Positions 33,381 to 44,660 of a DNA stretch of 64,000 nt are shown here, piece by piece. The stretch's first letter is position 1; each line of letters begins with the position of its first letter. The DNA is taken from contig NC_134401.1 in the NCBI RefSeq assembly GCF_050003625.1, positions 96,760,852 through 96,824,851 of the forward strand. Reading direction: 5' to 3'. Under the pieces are notes generated by a model that was given only the letters and a program-made list of their open reading frames with translations, was not told the DNA's origin and made no database searches. A program made the translations under genes and the position numbers. This stretch comes from Haematobia irritans. Its lineage: Eukaryota; Arthropoda; Insecta; Diptera; Muscidae.

Positions 33381-36031
33381 CACAAGAGCTCCGGAGGATT
33401 GGGACACTTACAAGATGAATCTGAGAGAATATAAACGAGAACTGAGAAGGTCTCAACAAAACTCTTGGGATGATTACTGTAGCAGTATTGAGAATACGTC
33501 AGAGGCTTCCAGACTACGGAAGGTACTAGCATCCACTAACACCGCTTCAGGTTTCATTAAAACATCGGAGGGAAATTGGACAACGTCCAGTGAGGAGACG
33601 TTGGAGGTACTTTTGGACACACACTTCCCTGGAAATCAGACGGTTGAACCATGTTCCGGCGGTGTAACAAAGGCTCAGCGATCATTTCCTATCGAGGAAA
33701 TTGTGTCGGAATCTAGAATAAAATGGGATTTAAATAGCTTTGGACCATTCAAATCCCCCGGACCTGATGGAATTACTCCGGCGGAGTTACAGGCAGTGGC
33801 TGAAAGAATTATCCCCTGGTTGACGGTGATATATAAACAATGTGTAAACTTAGCATATATTCCAGAAAAGTGGAGGGAAACAAAAGTCGTCTTCATACCT
33901 AAAGCAGGAAAAGCCTCTCACTCGAGTGCGAAGGATTTCCGACCAATCAGCTTATCCTCATTCCTACTTAAGACCCTAGAGAGGATGATAGACATGTATC
34001 TTAGAACTAGCGTGGATTCAGGTTTGCTCTCGAAACGACAGCATGCATACTCGAAGGGAAGGTCTACTGAGACCGCATTGCATGAACTGGTCAGCTTTAT
34101 TGAAAGCTCACTATCTGTCAAAGAATACACAATCGTGGCGTTTCTAGACATCGAAGGGGCGTTCAATAATGTCCATCCGAGCTCGATATTAAATGGACTG
34201 ACAACTCTGAATGTTCATCCAGGTATACTTAGGCTGTTAGACGAACTTCTAATGAAGAGACATATTTCAGCCATACTAGGGCAAGCAAACATACAAAGGT
34301 ATGTGCACAGAGGCACTCCCCAAGGAGGAGTTCTATCACCTCTTCTTTGGAATGTTGCTATAAACAACCTTCTGGTTTCTCTAGAAAAAGAAAGGATAAA
34401 AGTAGTGGCATACGCAGATGATGTGGCGCTAGCAGTCAGGGGAAAATTCCCATCCACAATCAGAGATATTATACAGAGAGCCCTCCGGATGACTGAGAAA
34501 TGGGCGAAAGATAATGGTCTTGGTGTAAATCCAGCAAAGACAGAAATAGTCATGTACTGCAAAGATCGCAAAACTCCCACGGTTAGGCCCATTTCCTTAG
34601 GGGGTACTGAAATTCCCTTTGGTGAGTGTGCAAAATACCTTGGCGTTATTTTGGACAGGAAGCTGAATTTTAGGCTTAATATTGAAGAGAGGGCGAGAAA
34701 AGCCACGGTAGCTTTGTACTCGTGCAAAAAGGCAATAGGGAAAAAGTGGGGACTAAGACCAAAAATTGTGCATTGGCTATACACGGCAGTGGTTAGACCT
34801 ATAATGCTATATGGTGTTGTAGTCTGGTGGCCGGCACTTCAGAAACCGACTTGTTTAGATAAAGTTCAGCGTATGTCGAGCTTATGTATCTCAGGCGCAT
34901 TTAGTAAGACAGGAACAGACTCCCTTAATGTCATGCTACATCTATTGCCTTTAGACATTTTGGCCAAACAGTCAGCTGCAACAACGGCTGTGCGGTTGCG
35001 CGAGCTATCGCTGTGGTCGGAAAAAATGTACGGTCATAGTTCGGTCCTCAAAGTAATGCCAGATGTGCCTAACGTAGTGGATTACAGCCTGGCAAAACCA
35101 CTTTTTGACAAAAAGTTTGAAACTCTAATTCCCAACAGTGAGGCGTGGTGTACACAGACCCCGGGGAATAAAAGATATATAGATTTCTATACTGATGGCT
35201 CCAAATTGAATGGACAAGTGGGGTTCGGAGTATATTCTAAAGATCTGGAAATTCGAATAGCGAAAAGATTACCTAATCACTGTAGTGTTTTTCAGGCTGA
35301 AATATTGGCAATAAGAGAGGTGGTGAATTGGCTGAGAAGTAATGTTCCAACAAATATTGGCATTAATATATACTCAGACAGTCAACCTGCAATAAAATCC
35401 TTGGACTCTGTGTTCCTTAACTCAAAAACGGCCATAGACTGCCGCAAATCTCTCAACGAGATGGCTGAGCAGTACAATATTCACCTAATATGGGTGCCTG
35501 ACCATAGGAACATACTCGGGGAACTGCGAAGCAGATGAGTTAGCAAGGTTAGGATCTACCTTACATATTCCAGGGGAACTAGACTCTGTTGGTATGTCTC
35601 TGTCAACCTGCAAGCTCTTACTGCGTGAGAAGGCTGTCATGATTGCAAATGTTCGACGGGAGAATTGCAAGGGTTGTAACGACACCAAGCAAATATGGCC
35701 CCATTTAAACTTGAACCGCACACTAGATATACTAGTGTTCTCAAGACGTCAGATATCACTGCTGATATCTGCTATAACGGGTCGCTGCCTGATAGGCGAT
35801 TTTGTAAAAACTATTGGCGCGAAGTATAATGACTATTGTATGAGCTGTCATGATGCGGAGGAAAAGGAATCAATAAAACACCTCTTGTGTGAGTGTCCTG
35901 CATTTTGTGTAAGGCGTAAGCTAATTTTAGGGGCATACAGCTTTAGATTACTGGCGGACCTGGAAAACGTTAACTTAAGCAGTTTGTTAATGTTTTTGGA
36001 GCAATCTGGTTGGTTCCACAAAAGTAAATAA
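33381..36031 (+). pseudogene. LINE ORF2 fragment: reverse transcriptase-RNase H, one frameshift
   Basis: Open from the truncation point to TGA at 35536-35538 (722 codons counted from 33370). Visible motifs: KVVFIPKAGK; KDFRPISLSS; first catalytic Asp in FLDIEGAF (D260); GTPQGGVLSP (315-324); active site YADD (348-351). RNase H: TDGS (D609), QAEILAI (E644), YSDSQ (D670) and WVPDHR (708-713, where relatives have Gly-His). A run of four G at 35518-35521 carries one extra base and shifts the frame. The downstream frame from 35522 (NCEADELARLG..) continues to 36031 and includes a zinc-type motif (CMSCH from 35837, then HLLCEC). Removing one G conceptually restores continuity, so this is one gene with a single lesion. 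The 5' truncation alone makes it non-autonomous. Confidence 0.93.
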
Positions 36032-36033
36032 TA

Positions 36034-36173
36034 GAGAAGGTTCAGTGGTTAAGACTAGAAGTGCCCATATGTAATAGGTACTTTTAGTTAAATGTGGTAT
36101 CACAATGGACTGAATAGTCTAAGTGAGCCTGAAATTTAATCGGGCTGCCACTTTAACCTAACCTAACCTAACC
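36034..36173 (+). other. LINE 3' UTR and tail shared with the SINE
   Basis: From 36093, TGTGGTATCACAATGGACTG..., 'aagtgagcctgaaattta', 'tcgggctgcc' and then CTAACC repeats match the SINE end at 8190-8254. In the LINE there is an extra 'gaatagt' block. Inverted fragments of this tail occur at 17291-17345, 20311-20365, 24376-24440 and 48303-48325. Confidence 0.9.
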
Positions 36174-36184
36174 TTGCCAGTTTC
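36174..36184. repeat. LINE target-site duplication, right
   Basis: TTGCCAGTTTC, 10 of 11 bases equal to 33370-33380. Confidence 0.75.
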
Positions 36185-36250
36185 GGTATCAGGCTAACAT
36201 GAAAAACATTTCCGATTTACTTGAAATTTACAGAGAACCTGGTGGGAGGT
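36185..36250. repeat. Repeat J, middle part
   Basis: 'ccgatttacttgaaattta' and 'acctggtgggaggttaagaa' continue repeat J between the LINE and the MITE-like element D. Confidence 0.6.
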
Positions 36251-36765
36251 TAAGAAGTTCCACTGAAAAAACAGAAGAAAACTTTGGGTTAATTTTGGAA
36301 AATTTGAATGTTTTTAGAAAATTTTAACTAAACGGTATTATAAACACTGGCATCACGCCAATATCACAAAAATAAGTAAATTTTTCTCCACAAATTCAAG
36401 AAAAATTATTAGACATAAATATTTTTTTCACTTGTGGAAGAAGATTTTGTAGTTTGTAGGAAAAAATTGGAGTTCAAAATTTCAAGAATGTCTTTAGTGA
36501 CATACGAAGTCCATGATGGACGCATTTTTAGTAAAATTTACAAATTTTGAGGAAATAATGAAGTATTTTGTGAGAAATACGAATTTATAAATCTTTATGC
36601 TTAATTTGTGTATAATTTTTTCCCTATGTTAGTTCATTTAACTAACGTATGCAAAAAATTGTTGGAGTAAAGAAAACTTTCTCCAAACATAATAATTCCA
36701 TGAAGTAAAATAAAGTTAAATTGGCTTTAGTGAAATAGAGAGTTTACTTTTTTTTTGTGTAATAT
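36251..36765 (+). mobile_element. Interspersed element D, copy 1
   Basis: Collinear with 55130-55640: 'tttagaaaattttaactaaa', 'tgtctttagtg', 'aagttc..gatgga', 'ttttagtaaaatttac', 'tagttca' and an end 'tttttttttgtgt'. No coding capacity. It splits repeat J. Confidence 0.6.
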
Positions 36766-37165
36766 AGGGTACCTGGGTTTTTAATATTTGGTCGGGAAGG
36801 GTGAGCCGACCTTTTTTTAAAGTACTGTAAAAAACATAAACTTCTCCGATTTACTTAAACTTTACAGAGGACCTGGTGGGAGGTTAAAAATTTAATATAG
36901 AGTACATGAGTTTTTAATATTTGTCGGGGAGGGTGACCTACGGTTTGCCCGACCTTTTTTAAAGTACTGTAAAAACAATAAACTTCTCCGATTTACTTAA
37001 AATTTACAGAGGATCTGGGGGGAGGTTAAAAAGTTAATATAGGGTGCCTGTGATTTAAATATATGGACGGGGCTCACCTTTTAACAATCTTTTGAAAGTT
37101 GAAGTAAAATTCTCCAATTTCCTCGAAATTCTTAGAAAAGTTTAATGTGGCTACCAAACAAAGAT
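36766..37165. repeat. Repeat J, right part (~139-bp units)
   Basis: Units 'tccgatttacttaaaattta', 'ggaggttaaaaagttaatat', 'gggtacctgggtttttaat' repeat with 'ccgatttactt' near 36850 and 36989. It decays rightwards. Confidence 0.6.
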
Positions 37166-37214
37166 CGGCTACTAAGTTTTCAACATTTCGAAACATGAAG
37201 AAAAAAATTTCAGG

Positions 37215-37510
37215 CATCGCATGAAATTTGCTTCTCTACATGGGGGATACACGTAAAAGTGGTCCGAGATGGCCCGTTTGCAATACCATCTGACCTACAT
37301 CAATAACAACTACTTCTGCAAAGTTTCAAATCGATAGCTTGTTTCGTTTGGAAGTTAGCGTGATTTCAACAGATGGATGGACGGACATCGTTAGATCGAC
37401 TCAGAACTTCATCGCGACCCAGAATATATGGGTCTTAGACCAATATTTCGATGTGTTGCAAACGGAATGACAAAGTTTATATACCCCCAATCTATAGTGG
37501 AGGGTATAAA
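37215..37510 (+). mobile_element. DINE-like family A, 3' tail
   Basis: 'cgtaaaagtggtccgagatg', 'gatagcttgtttcgtttgga', a short GGAC core and terminal hairpin TATACCCCC...GGAGGGTATA (37481-37509). The head and most of the array are missing. Confidence 0.85.
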
Positions 37511-37894
37511 AAGAGTTCCGAATTATCGGACCCAATGTTACTTCGAATATTCGAATTTACGTTTTATAAAATTTTGTTAAAAATTATTTATCAAAATTTT
37601 ATGATATGACGGTCGGAGAAATTTATATACACAATACGTGACACATTTCCATGCTATGGTTGAAACCACTACCAGAAAAATAAAAAAAAATAAAATATTG
37701 TGTTCACCCGGTACCATGTATCTTACACGGGGCCGCGTGATCAATTTCACCAATAAATTGAACTCCGCATTCATGTGAATTACGCAAAAACTTCCAAAAC
37801 TTTGAATTTTTCTCAGAAGGATAATCTTACTATCCTTCGAAATATTCTCTAAAGGATATGATTGACGCAAAAAGTGATATTTTTTAACAAATAG
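37511..37894. other. Sequence without recognised features
   Basis: A 97-codon minus-strand frame (37577-37870) has no recognisable domain. Nothing else seen. Confidence 0.4.
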
Positions 37895-38234
37895 CCTTCG
37901 GCCTTCGCCAGGCCGAATCTTATGTACCCTCCACCATGGATTACGTATAAACTTCTACTAAAGACGGTCATCCACAATTAAATTACTTGAATTGCGGCCG
38001 CTGGCAAGGCATCTTAAAACTTCTTAACATCATCTTCTAAATTGTAAGTTAGTACATACGGAATATATAGTAGACAAAAGAGTGGTCGATTAAATATGTA
38101 TATATTCAGTTCTTGACCTGTATATATAGGGAAGAAATAATTACGAAACGATATGAACTTTTGTGCTGTAATTATAGAGCCAGAATTGAAATATGGTGGT
38201 CGCTTTATATGGGGGCTATTTACAATTATGAAGA
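37895..38234 (+). mobile_element. DINE-like family A, 5' head and first unit
   Basis: The head is degenerate ('ttcgccaggccgaatcttat', 'gtaccctccaccatggatta') and the first internal unit is 'tatgggggctatttacaatt'. It is interrupted by a 29-bp array element from about 38235. Confidence 0.75.
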
Positions 38235-38640
38235 CGAGTCTACCAAAAATGGCAGATTTTTTACTGTTTGGTAGATTGGTAGAATTCTTGATGATTTGGA
38301 AGATTTTGCAAAATATTCCTCTCCAACTATGAAATGCTTCTTAAATTTTCTATAGAAATAACATTTAGACAAAATTTTCTACAGAAATAAAATTCTGACA
38401 AAATTTTCTACAGAAATAAAATTCTGACAAAATTATCTATAGAAATAAAATTTTGACAAAATTTTATATAGAAATTATATTTTAACAAAATTTCCTAAAG
38501 ACATAAATGTTGACAAAATTGTCTATAGCATTAACATTTTGAGAACATTTTCTATAGAAATATAAAAATTTGACAAAATCTTCTATGGCAATAACATTTT
38601 GGTAGATTATTTTTGGCTCGAATGGCAATTGTGATTTTTC
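38235..38640 (-). repeat. Short complete 29-bp array element (H) nested in family A
   Basis: Leader 'gagtctaccaaaaatggcag', 'gtttggtagattggtagaat', about nine 29-bp units, and end TTTTGGTAGATTATTTTTGG then 'ctcgaatggcaattgtg'. The element is complete and only ~400 bp long, so array length is clearly variable between copies. Confidence 0.8.
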
Positions 38641-38675
38641 TATGATTGGGGATCAGTTTATTTGGGGGCTATATA

Positions 38676-38923
38676 TCTGTGGTCACAACCCATAACAGCC
38701 TAAGTCTGTTTTTCAATATTCTCAGTACATGAGTTTAAAGTTTTGAATCTTCACTGAAAATCAGGAGAAGGTGTTTTTTGGATTAGGATTTAATTGCCTT
38801 CCTAGAAGAGATACAAACATGAAAAATTTAGAGCAAATAAATTTAGATACGGTGAATAAGATGGTGCTAATAACTCAATTGTGTCCTAACTCGAGTTAGG
38901 CTCTTAAGGGTTGTGACCACAGA
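38676..38923. mobile_element. MITE nested in a family A unit
   Basis: 248 bp with inverted ends TCTGTGGTCACAACCC and GGGTTGTGACCACAGA (16-bp perfect), followed inwards by 'cagcctaa/ttaggct'. The family A unit is cut at 'gggggctatata' and resumes 'tataatatagagcaatacgg', so the empty site is readable. Superfamily not determined. Confidence 0.85.
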
Positions 38924-39950
38924 TATAATATAGAGCAATACGGACCAATTTTGTCATGGTTGTTATCGGCCATACACTGGGGAAATGTACCAAATTTCAA
39001 CCGGATCGGATGAATTTTGCTCCTTCAAGAGGCTCCGGAGGTCAAGTCTGGGGAACGGTTTATATGGGGCTATATATAATTATGAACCGATATGGACCAA
39101 TTTATGCATGGTTGTTAGATACCATATTCTAACACCACATATCAAATTTCAACCGAATTGGATGAAATTTGCTTCTCTTAGGGGTTCCGCAAACCAAATC
39201 TGGGGATCGGTTTATATGGGGCTATATATAATTATGAGCCGATATGGACCAATTTATGCATGGTTGTTAGATACCATATACTAACACTACATATCAAATT
39301 TCAACCGGATCGGATGAAATTTGCTTCTCTTAGGGGCTCCGCAAACCAAATCTGGGGATCGGTTTATATGGGAGCTATATATAATTATGGACCGATGTGG
39401 ACCAATTTTTGCATGGTTGCTAGAGACTAAATACCAACACCACATATCAAATTTCAGCCGGATCGGATGAAATTTTTTTTCTCTTTGAGGCTCCGCAAGC
39501 CAAATCTGGAGATCGGTTTATATGGGGGCTATATATATTTATGAACCGATGTGGACCAATTTTTGCATGGTTGTTACAGACCATATACTTACATAACGTA
39601 TCAAATTTCAGCCAGATCGGATGAAATATGCTTCTCTTAGAGGCTCCGCAAGCCAAATCTGTGGGTCCGTTTATGTGGGGGCTATACGTAGAAGTGAATC
39701 GATATGGCCCATTTGTAATACCATCCGATCTACATCAATAACAACTACTTGTGCCAAGTTTCAAGTCGATAGCTTGTTTCGTTCGGAAAATAGCGTGATT
39801 TCAACAGACGGACGGACGGACGGACATGCTTAGATCGACTCAGAATTTCACCACGACCCAGAATATATATACTTTATGGGGTCTTAAAGCAATATTTCGA
39901 ATGACAAAGTTAATATACCCCCATCCTATGGTGCAGGCTTTAAAAATCAG
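38924..39950 (+). mobile_element. DINE-like family A, array and 3' end
   Basis: Units with the landmark at 39053, 39205, 39357, 39511 and ~39664 (152, 152, 154 and ~153 bp). Then the tail, a (GACG)n core near 39808-39825 and a terminal hairpin that is imperfect ('tacccccatcctatggtgca'). Confidence 0.88.
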
Positions 39951-39989
39951 GAAGTAGCAGCTGAGCGACCCGGTTTGGTCTATACTAAC

Positions 39990-40094
39990 CAAACCGGTTA
40001 GACATTCTGAGACAATATAACCATATCCGTCGGTCTGTTGTAATCATGCTGCAGCCTTCAATAACGGTGCTATTGCCTCCTGTATTTTGACCAT
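39990..40094 (+). mobile_element. DINE-like family C, left part
   Basis: 'ttctgagacaatataaccat', 'tccgtcggtctgttg' and 'gcagccttcaataacggtgc' match the family C tail at ~8285-8345. It is split by an E-like segment. Confidence 0.6.
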
Positions 40095-40345
40095 TTTTAG
40101 CTTCGTAATCAAGGTAGAAATAGTCAACAATGTTAAAAACGATTTCATTAAATTTGAAGAATGTTCCAGAATTATTAATGTAAAATTCACCTTCATCAAA
40201 AATTTTCTTCTATGTCAAAATCCCATTTGTTGAGGTGAATTACGTAAATGTAGGGATAAGACGACATCGTTGAAATGCAAAATTAGCATTCGTATTTTAA
40301 GTACATAAAATCTCTGGTCCCATGACAATATTTTTTCAGTCTAGG
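40095..40345 (+). mobile_element. E-like MITE nested in family C
   Basis: 'cattcgtattttaagtacat', 'atgacaatattttttcagt' match the family E end. The other end is diverged. Family C resumes at 'aggtgtgccaaatatgatgt'. Confidence 0.5.
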
Positions 40346-40515
40346 TGTGCCAAATATGATGTGTATAGGTCCTTGTTTTGGTATTGTCTCCATATAGACC
40401 GATCTCTTGATTTGACTTCTTGAGTTTGCAGATAACACAATTTTTCTATGATTTTCCTGAAATTATAAATCCTGAGGTATTGTAGGTCCATAAAGACCTG
40501 TGTTGAATTAAGTTT
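40346..40515 (+). mobile_element. DINE-like family C, right part
   Basis: 'tgtctccatatagaccgatc', 'tcttgatttgacttcttgag', 'cataaagacctgtgttgaat' match family C internal units. Confidence 0.6.
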
Positions 40516-40802
40516 TTATCGCTTTATTTCATTTCTTAGGCGCACCGAATCTAGAACTAAATTTTACAGATTTTACTTCTCGTACTCATTCACATAATGG
40601 GGATAGAAATTTTTCTTTTGAGAGGGTTATAAAGTCATGAATAAAACCATTTTATGTTTTCCAACTAAACGATTTTATGTTTTTCAAACAAACTTATGAA
40701 CATTGGCAGCTGGACTCTTTCCTTCAAATTCTTCTCACTTCAGCAGTTGTAAATTGTAACTGGTGGCTTAATTGTCAATGCGTTGTAAAACTACAAAATA
40801 AA
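40516..40802. other. Sequence without recognised features
   Basis: Nothing seen. Confidence 0.4.
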
Positions 40803-41695
40803 ACAAGTATATACGGCCGTAAGTTTGGCCAGGCCGAATCTTAGATACCCTCTACCAAAAGTTGCATAGAAAGTTCTACGAAAGATTGTGGGTGTGATAC
40901 AAGTTGCCGATGACAAAGTATCGTAAAACCTTTGAACATTGTCTACGAAATTTTTAGTCTATATGGAGTCTAATAAAAACAGGTTGATTAATTTTTTACA
41001 TAAGCCACATTAATTATTGATCTGTTTATAGAGAAGAGTCTATATCTAATTTTGAAGCGATGTGGAACAATTTTTGCATGCTAATTAGAAAGCCAAATTT
41101 CAAACGTATCGATTGAAATTTGTTTTCAGACGCCAAATTTAGGGGTCGGTTTATACGGGGGCTATCTATATATACTTTTGGACCAATTTGGACAAATTTT
41201 TGCATGGTTATTGGAGGGCATATACTAACACCACGTAGTAAATTTCAACCAAATCGGATGAAATTTGATTCTCTAGAAGTCTCAAGAAGTAAAACCTGCG
41301 TATCGATTTATAAGGGGGCCATCTATAAATTAAATCTAGAGATTGGTTTATTTGGGGGCTATATACAATTATGGACCGATATGAACCACGGTTGGTAGAG
41401 GGCATACTGACATCTCGTATCAACTTTCAATCGGATTAGATGAAAATTGCTTCTCCAGAAGTCTCAAGAAGTAATATCCCGGGCCGATAAGGACCTATTT
41501 TTGCATGGTTGTTAGATGGTGTTAGTATACCACTGCGTACTAAATTTCAACCGGATCGGATGAAATCGACTCAGAATTTCACCACGACCCACAATATATA
41601 TACTTTATGGGGTCTTAGGCCAATATTGCGATGTATTACAAATGGAAGGCCAAAGTTAGTATACCAACCATCCTATGGTGGATGTTATAACAAGG
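40803..41695 (+). mobile_element. DINE-like family A, complete short copy
   Basis: Head ACAAGTATATACGGCCGTAA with arm 'taccctctacca', about two diverged internal units, a tail lacking the usual GTCY core, and an end 'ccaaccatcctatggtggat'. Shows that the family can exist with few internal units. Confidence 0.8.
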
Positions 41696-42615
41696 ATGTA
41701 GAAACTTTTTTTTTATTTCGCTACTTAAGCATTTAATATGCTTTTTTATTTTCATTAATAGCCTAATCTCAGATTAGGGACACTTAGGAAAATAAACAAA
41801 CATTCGAATAAGCAAACAAAATAAATAAGGGTCTTTTCCGCTAGACCTCTTCCATTCCCCGCATCGCTCCCTCTCTCTCTCTCTCTCTTAAGCTTTGTTC
41901 ATTCATGCAGGAGCTAAGCTTTCTACGTTGTGGTGTTGGTTTTTCTCATACCCGCCCTTTGTATGTAAGTGGACAACAAAACACAACTAAAAGGTTACAA
42001 TAATTGGGTTAAATGACTGAGATAAAATGTCTGCCTGACTGCCACCCTGCTTGCCTGCCTGACCATCATCTGAACGTGAGTGAGTAGTACATATGGCCTT
42101 GTCTTCTTTCAAGCAAGACAATATAGAGTGTTAGCTGATGCAATTGGTATATGAAGGAAAGCTAATTTTGTGTGTATACGTGTGAGTGTGTGAAAATGTA
42201 TCTCCCCCTCTCTTGAGTTCTAGTTATAAGGAGGATTAGATAATAGCTTTTTCTCTGTCATCTAATGGGACCATGTTTTACTTTAATGTTTTGTTTAAGT
42301 GTGCGTGATCTCTAACGTTTTATATGTTTTTAGGGCGTGGGGAAATGGATCGCTGAACTTGTAATCGGATTACAATATTGGATTTAACAAAAGATTTCCT
42401 TATGGATATGTGACAGGGATTTTCTTTTTTGTTTGGGTTAATATATAAAGAATGAGTGAGATACGATTATGTGTAATTATAAATTATAAATAAGTAATTA
42501 TAAACTATAATTATAAATTATAAATAAGTTTATAAAAAATTATAAATTAGTGTATAAAATGTTTTCTAAAGCCAGAATATCAAGCATACATTTTTCTGTT
42601 ATTATCATTTTTAAA
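41696..42615. other. Apparently single-copy DNA with a (CT)n microsatellite
   Basis: A (CT)n run lies at ~41868-41888. The rest has no repeat family. 42476-42545 is a local cluster of 'aattataaataagt'-type direct repeats. Confidence 0.5.
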
Positions 42616-43118
42616 CCCAGCAAAAAAACAAGTAAGGAAAGTCGTGCGGGGCCGACTATATTATATCCTGCACCACTTTGTAGATCTAAATTTTTGATAT
42701 CATATCACATCCCTCAAATGTGTTGGGGGCTATATATAAAGGTTTGTCCCAAATATATACATTTAAATATCACTCGATCTGGACAGAATTTGATAGACTT
42801 CTACAAAATGTATAGAGTCAAAATTTAAGTCGGCTAATGCACTAGGGTGGAACACAATGTTAGTAAAAAACAAGTAAGGACGGTCTAAAGTCGGGCGGGG
42901 CCGACTATATTATACCCTGCACCACTTTGTAGATCTAAATTTTCAATACCATATCATATCCGTCAAATGTGTTGGGTGCTATATATAAAGGTTTGTCCCA
43001 AATACATACATTTAAATATCACTCGATTTGGACAGAATTTGATAGACTTTTACAAAATCTATAGATTCAAAATTTAAGTTGGCTAATGCACTAGGGTGGA
43101 ACACAATTTTAGTAAAAA
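42616..43118 (+). mobile_element. DINE-like family B, two tandem 5' heads
   Basis: Two ~249-bp head segments in tandem, each starting AACAAGTAAGG and running to 'gggtggaacacaatgttagt'. A third head starts the next element. GCCGACTATA lies at 42651, 42900 and 43149: two steps of 249 bp. Confidence 0.88.
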
Positions 43119-43814
43119 ACAAGAAAGTAAAGTCTAAAGTCGGGCGGGGCCGACTATATTATACTCTTCACCCCAAAATTGTAGGCCAAAATTTGTGTTA
43201 CCATATCAACTACTTCACATTTGCTGGAAGCTATATAAAGGAGAAATTTTCTTACTTCTACAAAATCTCTAGAATTAAAATTTAAATCGGCTAACGCTAT
43301 CCAGTTAATTGGAGAAAAGTTCCATTGAAAATGGGTCTAAAATGTGTAACAGTTTACCATATTTCCCCAACTCTGGTGTACGTATATATGGGAGCTATAT
43401 ATAATCTGAACCGATTTTGACTCAATTTGACATGTATAGTTAGAATAATAATTCTGCTATCTATGCGAAATTTCACGTAAATGGGAGTATAACTTTGGCC
43501 CCCCTGGTCATATGAGTGCAAATCGGACGGAAGATATATATGGGAGTCATATCTAAATCTGAACCGATTTCAACGAAATTTGGTACACTTAATGATACTA
43601 TTAAAAATACCCCTTGTGCGAAATTTGAAGCAAATCACGGCAAAACCCTGGATTTTGAGGCCATATAAGTTCAAATCGGACGAAAGATATATATGGGAGC
43701 TATATATAAATCTGAACCGATTTCAATCAAACTTACCAAGCATTGGTAGAATGTTAATTCTACCCTCTGTGCAAAATTTCACAAAGATCGGTAGTAAACT
43801 TTGGCCTCTGTGGC
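43119..43814 (+). mobile_element. DINE-like family B, head and internal units (left of insertion I)
   Basis: Third head (AACAAGAAAGTAAAGTCTAA) followed by internal units ('gggagctatatataatctga', 'tcaatcaaacttaccaagc'). It is cut by element I at 'ggcctctgtgg'. Confidence 0.8.
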
Positions 43815-44165
43815 ATTAGCGTAGCTAGACAATTTTCCTAGGGGGGGGGCTATAGCCCACCTAGCTAAAAATTTATAGACTGAACTAATAGATTCAATTA
43901 TTGTTTTATTTCATAAAAAAGAATACAAAAATAGACATCAAAATAATATATAATAAAGCAATTAAAAGTAGTTCCACACTTTTCCCAGCAAAAAAAATGT
44001 AATTCGATTGTGCATGAAAGTCTTTAGCGGAACTTTGTGCGGTTGTATATACTTGTTTAATTTTTATAAAAATGTAAAATCGTAAATAGGTTTTCAAATT
44101 CTGGGGGTGGCTAAATTTTTTCTGGGGGTGTCTAAGCCCCCTCCCCAGAGGCCTTCCTACGCTTA
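43815..44165 (-). mobile_element. Element I, deletion derivative, nested in family B
   Basis: Ends 'gcattagcgtagctag' and 'ggccttcctacgcttatgc' are inverted, each with a C/G-rich subterminal block (G run at ~43842-43851; 'ccccctccccagaggcc'). Compared with 48326-49512 the interior is reduced to a joined stub: a family A head piece ('aatcgattg' side) directly next to a family F end (CCCAGCAAAAAAAA). Confidence 0.7.
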
Positions 44166-44493
44166 TGCTCTGTGGTCATATGAGTCTAAATCGGACGAAA
44201 GATATATATGGGAGCTATATCTAAATCTGAACCGATTTGGTTGATATTTTGCAAGACTTTCGAGATTCATAAAATATTTGGATGTACGGTATTTTAAGAA
44301 AATCGGTTGATAAACACGCTAACTATGACCAAATCGGGGATAAATATATATGGCAGCTATATCTAAATCTGAACCGATTTTTTCCAAAACAAACAGCGAT
44401 TGTCTCTGTCCCAAGAAACGGCCTTATGCCAAATTTGAGGACGATCGGACTTAAAATGTGAGCTGTACTTTGTGCACAAAATTACATATACAG

Positions 44494-44524
<31 letters not shown>

Positions 44525-44660
44525 TCGCTAAATCGACTCAGAATTTAATTCTAAGCCGATCGGTATACTAAAAGATGGGTCTATGACCACTATTTCTTGG
44601 CGTTACATACAAATGCACAAACTTATTATACCCTGTACCACGGTAGTGGTGAAGGCTATA
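44166..44660 (+). mobile_element. DINE-like family B, continuation and 3' end
   Basis: 'ctctgtggtcatatgagt' resumes the interrupted unit. Then come a (GACA)n core at ~44491-44523 and the terminal hairpin TACCCTGTACCAC...GTGGTGAAGGCTATA (44628-44658). Confidence 0.8.

Larger units (their letters stand above)
33381..36173 (+). mobile_element. 5'-truncated non-LTR retrotransposon (RT + RNase H)
   Basis: A 2.8-kb element bounded by an 11-bp imperfect target-site duplication. It holds the reverse transcriptase and RNase H part of ORF2 and a short 3' UTR ending in CTAACC repeats. ORF1 and the endonuclease are absent, as in incomplete reverse transcription. RT followed by RNase H and a C-terminal Cys/His motif places it in the I/LOA-type group rather than Jockey. 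It sits inside repeat J, so it is younger than J. The near-intact frame suggests a fairly recent insertion. Confidence 0.92.

Noticed and set aside
34215..34784. 189-codon minus-strand frame
   Set aside because: Antisense shadow of the LINE reverse transcriptase, which has all its motifs on the plus strand.
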